From: Bombyx mori | Lineage: Eukaryota; Arthropoda; Insecta; Lepidoptera; Bombycidae | Length of the DNA stretch: 64,000 nucleotides | Direction: 5' to 3' | NCBI RefSeq assembly: GCF_030269925.1 | Contig: NC_085110.1 | Coordinates: 1,736,001-1,800,000, forward strand | Shown here: in pieces, positions 34,776 to 46,035 of the stretch | How the letters are laid out: each line of letters begins with the position of its first letter | Numbering within the stretch: position 1 is the first letter of the stretch | The notes under the pieces: model-generated | Databases searched by the model: none | Seen by the model: only the letters and a program-made list of their open reading frames with translations | Told to the model about the DNA's origin: nothing | Position numbers and translations under genes: made by a program

Positions 34776-35819
34776 TAATTTTCTTGACACAAAATATTCT
34801 CGGGGTTGACCATTATTTTGTGTACATTATCGGCTATGACCACCGTGAATTTAGGTATTCGAGAAAATAAGACCAAGCCTTTTGGTGTAATTCGCTAAGA
34901 AGCAGGACATGACACCGTAACTGTTTCCGGAAACGCAATGGACGTGTTCAGAGTTAACAAAACTATGCGCTGTGATGGCTACAATACGACAAACTAAACT
35001 ACAATAGCATTAAATTTAATAAGAGGAAATGACGGACTTTGGCCCATACACTGAAAATGGTAGTCTGGACATGTCGGACTAAAAAACTCCTGTCGCCCAA
35101 CAATCCGATGAGACAGAGAACGCCCGCAGCAGACTAACGACCAAATACCTAGACGCCAATGTGACATCAGACGCGCCGTGATTTCGTAATCCATCTAGTT
35201 CCATTACAAATGAATTCAAGACAAGCAAGTAAGTTAGGCAAATAGTGGTACCCAAGCGCCCATCGTGATATACTGTCAAACGAGCATATGACCCACTCGA
35301 TAAGAAATCACTAAGGCTGTTTTTAACTAGTAGGCAGCACGTGGAAAAATTAAGTTCTTAAAAAAATCTTCTCCAGCCAAACTACGTGACACGATTGAAT
35401 GTATAAATTCCAGTTTGTCAATATTGAAATATCGATGCCCGCTTGTACATTACTTCAACGTGTCAATGATAAATAAGACATCAACGCAATGTGTATTTGC
35501 AAGTGTCTATTATTTGATCAAAACGAGTTTGAGTTTTCATCAAATATTAAATCAATATAAGCCTGCAAGAATACAAAACGTTTGCACAAGCATCATCATT
35601 TGACAAAGACAGCAAACACAATATGTCAGAATGTAATAATGACTCTGTGGCGATTCTATAAATAGACAACTCTAGAGACTGTCCTAAAATGGGTGGGTAG
35701 CAACTATCAAGGTATTCTAGTGCCCTGAATACTGTTCACTTTGGTTTTACACAATGCTAATGTAGGCGGTGTAAAGTTACATATTATAATTTTTTTGCTC
35801 GATTTCGGTCGGATAACAT
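34776..35819. other. Intergenic, nothing recognised
   Basis: No supported gene or repeat; several chance open frames only. Confidence 0.45.
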
Positions 35820-36019
35820 CTTTTTTTTATTGCTTAAATGGGTGGATAATCTCACAACCCACCTGGTGTTAAGTGGTTACTGGAGTCCATAGACATCTAC
35901 AATGTAAATGCGCCACCCAGCTTGAGATTTAAGTTCTAAAGTCTCAGAATAGTTATAACGGTTGCCACACCGGACTCACAACAGGTCCTACCACCTGTAA
36001 TTACGCAAATTATAATTTT
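35820..36019 (-). mobile_element. Bm1 SINE with internal deletion
   Basis: T tail, GCTTAAATGGGTGGATAATC, then the body to AACGGTTGCCACACC, which joins directly to GGACTCACAACAGGTCCTAC. The CATTACTGCTTCACGG block is lost. Continues slightly past the headless boundary (ATTACGCAAATTATAATTTT). Confidence 0.85.
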
Positions 36020-37590
36020 CATGTAATTGTAATTATAATTTTCATATAACATATTCGTATTATTTTTGTTGAGAAAGTTTTATATGGATTTTTTTTTAAT
36101 TAAGGAAAATATTTAACTTTAAAACGTTCAAACGATTATTTCTTTTATTTCTGCTCCGTTGTATGTATTCGTACAATATACTATATTATTCGGTGTTACA
36201 GAAGTATGATATTATCTTTAACGCCAAACAAAGTTTATAAATGTGAAAAGTATTTTGTTCGTGACGCTAAAGTTACACATTTCATTAATGTCAATGTATT
36301 TCGAATATTCAGTGACAACGACAAGCATACTTCCGAATTCAATTTAATAGATTAATGTTTTAAGTTTAAACATTATTTTATTCTTCTTTTAAAAAATTCT
36401 ATTCTTTAATAGATTTCAAATAACTAAAAACCTTCAAAATTTTAAGTACATCCTATTAAGAAAAACATCACGACAGTATAATAAAAATATTCATCAAAAA
36501 TTAATAATGTTTTTGGTATGGACACTTCATATCAACATATAAATAACACACGGACTACTAAGAAAAAATATGATAAGTAATTTTGAAGGTAGGAAAGGGC
36601 AAGTGAATAAGAGTGTAAGGGAACAATTGACGAAAATGAAGACCAGTCTTACCAATGGTGATACACCTAAAGTAATAAAATTACGCGAACCTAAGTAAAT
36701 AATCCATGGTTTTTTTACAGCGAAAATCTATTTAGCATCGTTGTGATTGGAAACTCAATAAAACGACAATGCGAGTCGAGAGTGACACTTAAAAGAGACA
36801 AATGTATTTATAGGATTTTGGCCTGCAAGAAAATGGGATATAATAAGTATTTTTCGAAGTCGGAAGGTTTATTTTCCCAAAGCCGGTAAACTGCACATAT
36901 ATTTATTATTCAAATTGAACACCTTCCCTTGGCATTGCCGTGGCTGGATAACTATACTAGCCGAATCAAGTTTGAAAACGGTTCCACCTAGATATATACA
37001 CACACCGTGTAAATCCAGAGAACGTTTACCAACAGGTTTCTCGGTACATTTTCTAAGTGAAAATCCAGATTTGTAATGCGGCACGTCAATTAATACCCAA
37101 CCAAGTAGCACTGAATGTTTCGATGCTCCGTATTAGGCTCTGCTCGCGAAATTATTGTTGTCTCTTATACAAGTGCCGTGTAAATTGGGTAGTTAGGTAC
37201 TGAATTGGAAACTGAGCCAATTACGAATTGGAATTTGTATCGTTTTAATATTATGCGCTTCTATTTCAATGGTAACATCCATGAGACTCGACGATCGATC
37301 GCTAGATCAATATTGGACATTATCCTAGCTAGTGTGAAAATTAAAACAAATTAAAGCTAAATTTGGGAAGATATTGTGAAGTATTTACAGAAATTCTTGG
37401 TGCGGGATGTTTAACGACAAAGGGAAGATCTTCCACCGAACGGGTGATATTGGTCGGTAGACCGACGGTCCGAATATTGTTGTTCGGAACTTGTATATAT
37501 GCACGCTTATGTTGAAAATGGCGTAAGCGAGATTCAGGCATCAACTGTCAATTATCTTGTATTGTATGATGGCTACACGCCACACTGGTT
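36020..37590. other. Intergenic; dense short open frames, no gene supported
   Basis: Frames of 60-85 codons occur on + (36104-36355, 36695-36889) and - (37130-36869, 37550-37341). Their number matches chance expectation, reading frames differ between neighbours, and I recognise no protein. Confidence 0.4.
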
Positions 37591-37841
37591 TTACTGGTGG
37601 TAGGACCTCTTGTGAGTCCGCGCGGGTAGGTACCACCACCCTGCCCATTTCTGCCGTGAAGCAGTAATGCGTTTCGGTTTGAAGGGTGGGGCAGCCATTG
37701 TAACTATACTGAGATCTTAGAACTTATATCTCAAGGTGGGTGGCGCATTTACGTTGTAGATAATCTATGGGCTCCAGTAACCACTAAACACCAGGTGGGC
37801 TGTGAGCTCGTCCATTCATCTAAGCAAATAAAAATAAAAAA
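37591..37841 (+). mobile_element. Bm1 SINE, headless
   Basis: TTACTGGTGGTAGGACCTCT to ATCTAAGCAAATAAAAATAA; no tRNA-like head. Confidence 0.92.
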
Positions 37842-38411
37842 CCCTTAGATATCACCGAGTAATTCCACTATTTAAAGCACAATATGAGGTCAAGCCTCGA
37901 AGATGTTGGAATAATGACTGTCACTCTCCAAACCAGAACGGAGGAATCGGTAGAAATAGTTTGGACGATGATCAACATAGCTCTATACACACAATATAAC
38001 AACTTCTATTTTACATTTCTATGACGAATTTGTCTAGTTTCATGGAAATAATGTTTTATGTTTCGATCTGCATCGATTATAGCATGAATTTGTGATTTTC
38101 AGCAGCCATAATCGATTCAACACGTTGAAGGATAGGTCGATAAAAAACGTTTTGAAATTGAAATACAAATTCCTGTTTCTATGTAACTGTTTAATGAAAA
38201 TTGAAAACGTATGTAAATTTAAATGTACTAGTGGTCTCCCAGTAGCCGAAATTCGACTTTAATTAATTGAAATTATAAGTTTGTACACTATTATGATTCT
38301 ATTGTCCAAGACTATTATACTTCTATAATCACAGATTTCACACTACACTTTACTACTTTCTACACTTTACACAAATATTATTTAATCTATTCTCAATTTG
38401 ACCACAGACTA

Positions 38412-38597
38412 CACTCGCGAGCAAAAGTTTGGAATCACTTACTTGAAATTGGTTCCGCGCGATCTTGTGTACTAAATATTTTTTTAATAATCATAAAAAT
38501 GACATCATTTTAAAGGTTTAACTTTTAACTTTAAACTGATACTGAATTCATTAAAATCAAGCCAGTATTTAAGAAGCTATCCCGGATTAAGTGAAGG
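38412..38597 (+). repeat. Tc1 left terminal inverted repeat
   Basis: Begins CACTCGCGAGCAAAAGTTTG and ends near GTGAAGG; inverse of 39874-40058 with scattered mismatches. Confidence 0.85.
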
Positions 38598-38756
38598 AAT
38601 AACGAAAAAGACGTGTTTTAATTGTTTGAGACGTCGCGAGTTGCGACCTATTGACTCCTGTAAAAGCACCTGATATCGGATTTTCTTTATCACTCGACTT
38701 TCACACGTTGACTGGTATACATCTCCGCTAATTTTGACCCTTTAACTTGTACGACA

Positions 38757-39781
38757 ATGGAGACAACTCCTACAGAAGAAGCACAAATGGTAGCCCTATT
38801 GCAAGAAGGGTTCAACCAGTGGATTGTCGCTCGTCGACTCCACATAAGCCAGTTCTAGGTTTCGAAAGCTTACAAGCGCTTTTGGGAGATTGGTGGCTTT
38901 ATCTCGAGACCAAGATCTGGACGGCGCCGGTGCACATCAGAGAGGGATGACCGTTTTATCGTGTCAACCTCTCTCCGAAATCGGCATTAACCTGGTGTCG
39001 ACGTCCAATAGGAGGTCCGAGATGTTCGTGTGGTAGCAGCCAGCGAGTGGACAGTTTGTCGACGACTCAAGCAAGCAAATTTGACTCCAAAAAGGCCTGC
39101 CACAGGCCCAAAACTCACGGCAGCTCTCCGAAAAGCACGCCTTCAATTTGCTCGCACCCATCTTGATTGGGAGGTTGAGCAATGCAGGCAAGTCCTGTTT
39201 TCCGACGAGAGCAGGATGCACGGTAGCGACCGAAGAGGTTGGGTCTACAGGCGGCCTGGGGAGTGATTTGCGCAGTGCTGTTTCGCTGAAACAGTGGCTT
39301 AGGGGGCGGCTCTTGTAGAATGTGGGCCGGCATTTCATTCGACGGTAAAACCGAGCTTGTTTGCGTGCCTGGCGGGGGACAAGGCGGCGGTCTAACTTCG
39401 GACCGGTACATTTCCGATATTCTGCTGGAACATGTCGTTCCCTATGCGGGATATATCGGTGATGCCTTGCTCCTTATCCACGATAAAGCTCGTTGTCACA
39501 CTGCCCGTGTAACAACTGAATACCTCGAAGAAGTCGGTATCGCCACATTGGACTGGCCAGCGCTCAGCTTGGACTTGAATCCCATTGAGCACGTGTGGGA
39601 TGAACTGAAGAGGAAGGTTCGTTCCAGAACTCCTGCTCTTTCATGTCTGAATGAGCTGAAATCTACGTTGATTGAGAAGTGGGAAGGTATCCCACAAGAA
39701 TCAATTCAGAAGTTGATCAGGTCTATGAAGAATCGTCTTCGAGCAGTTATTGGGGCGAGGGGAGGGAACACCAAGTACTGA
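38757..39781 (+). pseudogene. Tc1 transposase pseudogene
   Basis: Starts METTPTEEAQMVALLQEGFN (38757) with the N-terminal paired-type HTH (WIVARRLHIS). A stop at 38856 and frame changes follow, then ISRPRSGRRRCTSERDDR in another frame, and VCRRLKQANLTPKRPATGPK. First catalytic Asp: FSDES at about 39200. A stop at 39264-39266 and further stops before 39320 interrupt the middle. The last segment (39320-39781) is intact: second Asp in LLIHDKARCH and Glu in SLDLNPIEHVWD, with exactly 34 residues between them (DD34E). HDKA replaces the more usual QDNA-type motif. Dead as it stands. Confidence 0.9.
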
Positions 39782-39873
39782 TACATAATTTGAAGGCTAA
39801 ATAAAAAAAATATGAATTAATTTTTGTTGTTTTATTCGTTCATTATTTTTTCATATTTCCTTGTTTTCCTACC

Positions 39874-40058
39874 TCCTTCACTTAATCCGGGATAGCTTCT
39901 TAAATACTGACTTGATTTTAATGAATTAAGTATCAGTTTAAAGTTAAGAGTTGAACCTTTAAAATGATGTCATTTTTATGATAATTAAAATTTTTTTTAG
40001 TAAGCAAGATCGCGCGGAACCAATTTCAAGTAAGTGATTCCAAACTTTTGCTCGCGTG
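39874..40058 (-). repeat. Tc1 right terminal inverted repeat
   Basis: From CCTTCACTTAATCCGGGATA to CAAACTTTTGCTCGCGTG, next to the TA target copy. Confidence 0.85.
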
Positions 40059-40308
40059 TATATAAGCAATATGAAAAGTTTGACAATAATCAAATAGTAT
40101 GCATGCGTGTTGTGTCAAATACATGGTAGTGTATGTAAAGTTTTTTTTATTGATTTAATGTATTGTTTGTGCATAATTTAAAACAGTATTTACATTGTGC
40201 ACTCCTTCTCTATATTCTCTATAAGTGAGGGAAAATTCATACTCCTCCGTCCGCGCAATTTTCGTAAAAGGGGGTACAAAGTTTTTGCTTTACGTATTAA
40301 TATATAGA

Positions 40309-40836
40309 TTTTACTCGAAACTAGCATTGTACGAATGTACGCATACCTGATTTTGTATGGCATTTAGGTACGCTTGTATAGAGTGGGCCTTGTGAATTCA
40401 CAAGCGTTAAAATTTTCTATTGAAACACGAGTTTCAGAGTCAGATCACATTAGAGTCAGAGTCAGATCTCAGGACGATATTTCTATCATTAGTTGACTTT
40501 TACGTCGTTTATAGGAGTGGTTAGTGATTGTAGTTATGGCGCACATCGGGGATTCGCGTTATTCACATTTCGGAAACATTACACTATTAACACTAAACCT
40601 TTATTAGCTACTAAGCAACAGAAAAAAAAAACAATTGACAAATAGAGGAGAAAATGCAATGGCTTTTTTTATTGTTAGGAAAATGTAAAAAAGGCTATTA
40701 TTAATTTACTAATCGTTAACATTAAAGCTCATTGACAAAATAGATTAGATAAATGATAAGCCAAACAGTTGGCGAACATAGTAGAAAATGGTACATTTAG
40801 GCTTTTATATGCCGCCAGCTACTACAACAATGTCGA
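40309..40836. other. Intergenic, nothing recognised
   Basis: Short unassigned stretch; a near-duplicated AGAGTCAGA(T/G) phrase at 40437-40465. Confidence 0.45.
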
Positions 40837-41229
40837 ATGCGCGTAGGGTTGAATTCGTGCTCCACACTTCTCCGACCGCGACGAGGCAACGCAAAGCTGC
40901 CGTCGCTAGAGAAACATGTCTTGTCGGATCTTCCTGATTCACTCTCGGTGCTTTTAGACCTCTCAAGTACCGGTCAGCGTCCTCGTCGAACTCGTCGATT
41001 AAGACGAAGAGTTAGACGAACTAACCCATAGACAGAGCCTACTGAGTTTCTCGGCGGATCTTCTCAGTGGGTCGCGATTGCGATCCGGTGATAGATTCCG
41101 CGAAGCACTGCTCTTGCTAGGGCTAGTGTTAACAAATTCTCTCAGGTTGAGCCCGTGAACTCACTTACCCGTCCGGGCGTAGCTGGAATAGTCATTTAGG
41201 CTACCAGTGAATAGGTAGGAAAAAAAAAG
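40837..41229 (+). mobile_element. LINE 3' end, family 'C', with ORF remnant
   Basis: 40837-41031 is the end of a reading frame rich in Arg (SLSVLLDLSSTGQRPRRTRR), followed by the family-C UTR: CTACTGAGTTTCTCGGCGGA, GATCTTCTCAGTGGGTCGCG, CCCGTCCGGGCGTAGCTGG, ACCAGTGAATAGGTAGG and an A tail. The best copy for defining the family's sense strand. Confidence 0.72.
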
Positions 41230-41350
41230 TGCTCCACACGGCAAAAGTACGAACATATTCTTCAGTCGGTGGGTGCCCGGTAACGCGGACCCGTTATATT
41301 TAGACAACGTAACCTTTATTGTAATGCTATTAACTAATTTAATTTATTTA

Positions 41351-41696
41351 CAGGTAGCCCTCCTATAACACGGTATTCTACAACAGAGTTCCGCTCTAAT
41401 ACGAAAAGAAAAGCTCCCCAAAAACTCTCTTATAACACGGTATTCTACGGAGCGATAACGAGATTTTTGTTTAAAATTAAGACAGTTAAATTATACACTA
41501 TGAACATACAATATAAGGGGAATAACTGATACTACGGCTTAATGTATAATAGGTAAAAAATACATAGAGGCATTGAGATTCTTGATTCAGAAGAATTACT
41601 CTCTTTTTGTCCTGGCTTCTGGTCTCTTATAACACGGCTTCGCACAACACGGGACTTTGTAGGAACGTATTTACCGTATTAAAGAAGGGCTACCCA
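41351..41696. mobile_element. pogo/Tigger-like MITE
   Basis: 346 bp between TA copies (41349-41350 and 41697-41698). The ends are inverted: CAGGTAGCCCTCCTATAACA on the left against TGGGTAGCCCTTCTTTAATA on the reversed right. The phrase TCTTATAACACGG recurs inside. No coding capacity. The CAG-G-AGCCC style and TA target suggest the pogo/Tigger branch. Confidence 0.7.
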
Positions 41697-41874
41697 TAGA
41701 TTAAAACTGGAGAAGAAAATGTTCCCGCGAGTCTCGAGTCATAATAATATGATTAAAACTACTTTTACGATTTAAAATCGCGTTTTTTCATTGTCGTTGT
41801 ATTATTTCCAGCCCTTCGAATACCTACGTACATACTTTACAGTTTTGGTTTAGATAAGATTTAAGCCTTCGTCA

Positions 41875-42044
41875 AACAAAACGTGTAATTAGCGCGCGTC
41901 AGAGCGCTAAACTGACGCCGCGCTATGACGCCGAGATGTGTTGTACTACCATAGATCCATAGTACCATAGTAGTACAACACATCTCGGTGTCATAGCGTA
42001 GCGCTCTGACGCGTGCTAATTACGCGTTCTGTTTGACGAAGCCT
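41875..42044. mobile_element. Near-palindromic foldback element between TTAA sites
   Basis: 170 bp that reads almost the same on both strands: CTTCGTCAAACAAAACG / CGTTCTGTTTGACGAAG outer, GCGCGTCAGAGCGCT / AGCGCTCTGACGCGTGC middle, GAGATGTGTTGTACTAC / GTAGTACAACACATCTC inner, with a roughly 16-bp loop. TTAA flanks both ends (41871-41874, 42045-42048), as expected for a piggyBac-type MITE. Confidence 0.7.
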
Positions 42045-42436
42045 TTAATGTTTTGTAAATTTTGTGTGATTTTTATTTTTTTGCTGATCATTTTCAGTAT
42101 TGAAACAGCATTCCAGCAGAAATTTGTAACGATTTAATAGCACATAGGCATACTTCGATAAAAATATTTGTGATTTTAATATAGATTGCAATGCAACGGA
42201 GATGAAGACAATCGTGTTAACCTAGCCCGAAGTAAGGCGAGTAATCCAAGAATGATCGTGATGGGGAAATACTATTGAACCCTTCTGCCCTATTAAAATT
42301 ACATTAAGAAACAAGCAAACAGACATATTCAATGCTACGATAAATAAAAGTAGGGATTTTTTTAATGAAGTTTTTTTTTAATTCCACTTGTTGCACACCG
42401 TGAGACAAGACGCAGAAGTCTCTATTGTGTTGTATG

Positions 42437-42682
42437 TTTTTATTTATTGCTTAGATGGGTGGACTAGCTCACAGCCCACCTGGTGTTAAGTAGTTACTGG
42501 AGACCATAGACATATATAACGTAAATGCGCCACCCACCTTGATATATAAGTTCTAAGATCTCAGTATAGTTACAACGGCTGCCCCACTCTTCAAATCGAA
42601 ACACATTACTGCTTCACGGCAGAAATAGGCAGGACGGTGGTACCTACCCGCGCGGACTCACAAGAGGTCCTACCATCACTAA
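42437..42682 (-). mobile_element. Bm1 SINE, headless
   Basis: TTATTTATTGCTTAGATGGG through the body to AGAGGTCCTACCATCACTAA. Confidence 0.9.
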
Positions 42683-42860
42683 TGAGAACTGTCACACCCT
42701 TCGAACTGGAAAGCATGGAAAGCATGCTACGCGACAAAACAAGGCAGTTTCGTGGTATATACCTGTGTAGGCTCGCCATACGCTCTATCACCGGAATGTA
42801 CTGCTGAAGAATGAATGACACAGGCATTGGCTTATAAAATATAGCAACAGTGTGCTTAGT

Positions 42861-43010
42861 GCCAGTTTTTTAACGTGCTCGATAGCGTAAAAGTTAGCCC
42901 AATTTTGTATGCAGTTGGAACAGCGCCTTTAGTGGCAAATTTAGGCAAACGTTCCGACTCCATACAAATTTGAGTTAACTTTTACGCTATCGAGAACGTT
43001 AAAAAACTCG
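42861..43010. mobile_element. Foldback MITE family A, complete
   Basis: Arms TTTTTTAACGTGCTCGATAG and its inverse CTATCGAGAACGTTAAAAAA enclose the CAGCGCCTTTAGTGGCAAAT core. Sister of 29565-29713. Confidence 0.8.
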
Positions 43011-43143
43011 AACTATGCACACAGAATGAAATATATTAAGGAACCTGTTAAGGCGAAACCTAAATTAGTATTCGTTCATGAAGTAGCAAACGCAAACTTC
43101 ATAGTATTTCCCTAAGTTCTGATACACAGAATGCTCATGAGGG

Positions 43144-43230
43144 CTTTTTATTGTTTTGTAGGCAGACGAGAATACGGCAAACCTGATGGTGGTGGTTACC
43201 GTCGCCCATGGACGTCATCAATACTAGAGG
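43144..43230 (-). mobile_element. Family B SINE-like unit, diverged
   Basis: TTTTATTGTTTTGTAGGCAG, CCTGATGGTGGTGGTTACCG, TCGCCCATGGACGTCATCAA. Body truncated. Confidence 0.7.
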
Positions 43231-43255
43231 CACTAGAGCAATACTAGAGGCAAAA

Positions 43256-43395
43256 AGATCCCTGGAAACGCATTTTGGATGAACGCAGTGGTTTTAGGAA
43301 GTATTAAACTGTACTCCGGTAGCGGGCGGTGCGATAGTAAAAGCGAGATGATGGGATCATCTCAAACAATTCCTCAGAGCACTCCCCATGGAACA
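43256..43395. repeat. Unassigned interspersed repeat (LINE-like), copy 1
   Basis: GATCATCTCAAACAATTCCT and GAGCACTCCCCATGGAAC have a diverged partner at 46850-46925. Confidence 0.45.
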
Positions 43396-45783
43396 GTGCA
43401 TTAACGTTGTTAATTGCATTCATTTCAGACTATTGGTTATTTAGACTGCTCTCTAAAATATGTCTAGCTTTAGTTACATTTTTATTATCACTGATTTTAG
43501 TCGACAAGCTACAAAGCAGACGGTCTACACGTATCCCTGGATACATGTCTGTTCAGAAACATATTCAGCCTAATGATCAAACAAAGACAAATGCGATTAA
43601 TTCTTTGAAGACGTTTCCACTAGTTTCGATCGATAGGAACTTAAAATAAACGACATTGTTAATTAAAAACTGTTTAAAAGTATTGTAAGCAGATAAAGAA
43701 ACAAATTTTACGGCGTCATCTCGCATTTTTTTGGTCATTTATACGTATTATTTCTGTCATTTCGAAAGCTTCAAATAATTTTCGTGGTCACGGACGACTA
43801 CTGTTATTCATCGACATTTCAATATTGTGTTAACTCACATTAAGCCGTTATATGAGATCAAAATACATATGAGACTTGCGAAAACCGAAGAAAATATTGT
43901 AGATAAAACTGTTCTTGTTAATTTAAATATAGAAAATAAAAAGAAAAAAGACAACTGGAATAGAATAGAAATAAATAAAGTGCGGACGAAAATTCAAATT
44001 TCATCCATACATCGACAATATTAACAGTACATTGCCAATAAATAAGCACTAAGCTATCAGCAGTCATTAGGCACTTTATGTGCCTATTCGATTATCATTT
44101 TTAATTAATTTATAAAATCAATTGGTAAGTTCTTATAATAATAATACTGATTTAACTTTAATGATGCGATAATTTTTAATTTTAATTATATGACATTTCA
44201 CATATATTTTTTTTAAGGACATTAATATTTCGAAATTAACAAGGATAAACGAAGCGAACGTTGTTTTGCAAACAAAACGTATTTTCCGTATGTGAAAAAC
44301 TTACGATAGACTTCTAGACCCGATATCCAGAATAGCATATTACTGTTAAATGACACGCACAAACACAAACAAACAGTTGGTTAAAATATGCGATAAGATT
44401 TTGTTCTGTGAAATTTAGCTTTGGATTGTCGATCGCGTTTCAAGCTCCTCTTTTATTTTCACTAATAACACATCACACGTTCGCCTCGTGCGCGGTCACG
44501 CGCCGTACTGAATTATTAGCGAATAGCGAATATCGAAGCAGTTACGGAGACGGCTGTCGAGAGCGAAATTGCTTTTCGAAGTTACTAAAAAAAACATACA
44601 ATTATGAACTCTTCGGTGAATGTCCTCAAAGTCGATTATTCTGTATCTAGATCATAGTTTTACGTCGAGACAGGCAAACAGGTTGAACACGAGAAATTCG
44701 CAGCCTGCCTGGAAACTGATACGCAGGTCTTTGCCTTCGTCTATTCGATAGTAAACTAGAACCATCTTACAAAAACAATATATAAAGGTTTTGAATTTAG
44801 AAAGAGTAGGTACTGAAGATATCACAAATACGTATGTGTATGTAATGAATCGTTTTTTAAAGCAGCCGAATAAAAATATGGAAGCTTGTGAACTAAAAAC
44901 TCAAACGGTGTAAAGCTATGGTACCTTGGCCAAACCATGGTCAAAGAAAAATGTGAACTTTAAAAATGGTAAAATGGTTACAAGGAAGCGTTTAAGGTTG
45001 ATTCAAGGCGAAACTAGGGTCGAAGGAAAACTCTTTCAGCGGTTTAATAAATTTCCACAGCGAAAGAGGAGATAAAAAATCAAACAAACATAATAAAAAT
45101 GGCTCGCCTCGTTATACTGCAAATTTCTCTGTATCCAATATTGAAGGGATAGCAAATGTAATAAATATATTACTCATAGCGTAATTGTTTCCGTTTCCGA
45201 AGTCGATACCAAAAATGTGATCTATCAGCCGTCTTTACAGACTGCGGTTCCATGGCTGTTTAACCAGGTGTGGATTTTGAAAGCTCAAAACCACGTCCGA
45301 CCATTAGCCATCAGGGCAGGCAGAAATTTAATAATCTAATTGACGATTAGACATTACGGTCAGGGAAAAGCCTTTATGTTATCATTCTTGAGCGAATTAA
45401 ACAACCACTTTCTTCATTTATCTGCTCTGAAAGCTCGCAACTGACCTAAATACGTGTCACACATTTATGGATACTATAATTATTGTTTCGGTGTCGTAAA
45501 AGACATTGCTATAATTCAGTAGAAGGGATGTTGTATTTCTTTGACACTATTCATCACCCATTGGGCGAAATTCGATCATAATCACTGACGTTTCAAGACC
45601 TAGATAATTTTATGCTTTTTTTACATACTTTTTTCTTTTAAAGGTGAAAAAAGCTAACTACCTCCAAAAATTTAGGAATTACCTAAAGTTTAATAGGGGT
45701 TGCAAAACAAAACAAAAATGAAATAATTGACAAACAGGGGAGTAAAGATAGTGAACTGTTTTGTTTTTACTTTTTTATCTATA
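43396..45783. other. Intergenic; chance-length open frames only
   Basis: Open frames at 43431-43649 (with a membrane-like stretch LLSKICLALVTFLLSLILV), 43827-44024 and 44354-44650 (Cys-containing C-terminus) are not recognised and not longer than chance predicts. AATAAA at 44037 proves nothing alone. Confidence 0.35.
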
Positions 45784-46035
45784 TCTATATATATAAAAAT
45801 GAATTGCTGTTCGTTAGTCTCGCTAAAACTCGAGAACGGCTGGACCGATTTGGCTGATTTTGGTCTTAAATTATTTGTGGAAATCCAAAGAAGGTTTAAA
45901 AGGTAGATAAATAAGAAAATACTCGGAATTAAATAAAAATAACAATTTTGTTTTTCCTTCATGTGTCCATGTGATGAAAAGCTTAGGTCTCTTATTTATC
46001 GATTGAGGCACTACGAAGTCTGCCGGGTCAGCTAG
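45784..46035 (+). mobile_element. Short non-autonomous Helitron
   Basis: 252 bp: A before TCTATATATATAAAAATGAA, then CTCGAGAACGGCTGGACCGA, ending CCGGGTCAGCTAG before T. GGCACTACGAAGTCTGCC just before the end can form the short 3' hairpin expected of Helitrons. Confidence 0.75.

Larger units (their letters stand above)
38412..40058 (+). mobile_element. Tc1-family transposon, DD34E, long inverted repeats
   Basis: 1647 bp, flanked by TA (38410-38411 and 40059-40060). Inverted repeats of about 186 bp: left 38412-38597, right 39874-40058, sharing GCGAGCAAAAGTTTGGAATC and CCCGGATTAAGTGAAGG. The left end has two extra bases near the tip (CACTCGCGAG against CACGCGAG). It encodes a broken transposase and sits inside a Helitron. 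Confidence 0.92.
38228..40308 (-). mobile_element. Helitron (non-autonomous) interrupted by a Tc1 element
   Basis: Read on the - strand the element starts TC (40308) after A and ends CTAG (38228) before T, the Helitron rule. Without the nested Tc1 insertion it is about 430 bp. Its sequence matches 56544-56930: TCTATATATTAATACGT, AAAATTGCGCGGACGGAGGA, AATACATGGTA, TTGAGAATAGATTAAATA, TATAATCACAGATTT. No Rep/helicase gene is present. Confidence 0.75.

Noticed and set aside
36104..37550. Cluster of short open frames on both strands, considered as an integrated virus or decayed gene
   Set aside because: At this base composition (stop roughly every 15 codons) I estimate well over 100 frames of 60 or more codons in 64 kb over six frames. 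About three are expected in 1.4 kb. Neighbouring frames do not share phase and no protein was recognised.
44354..44650. 99-codon frame with a hydrophobic start and several cysteines, considered as a small secreted protein
   Set aside because: The putative start is GTG, not ATG; there is no homology I know, and the length is within chance.
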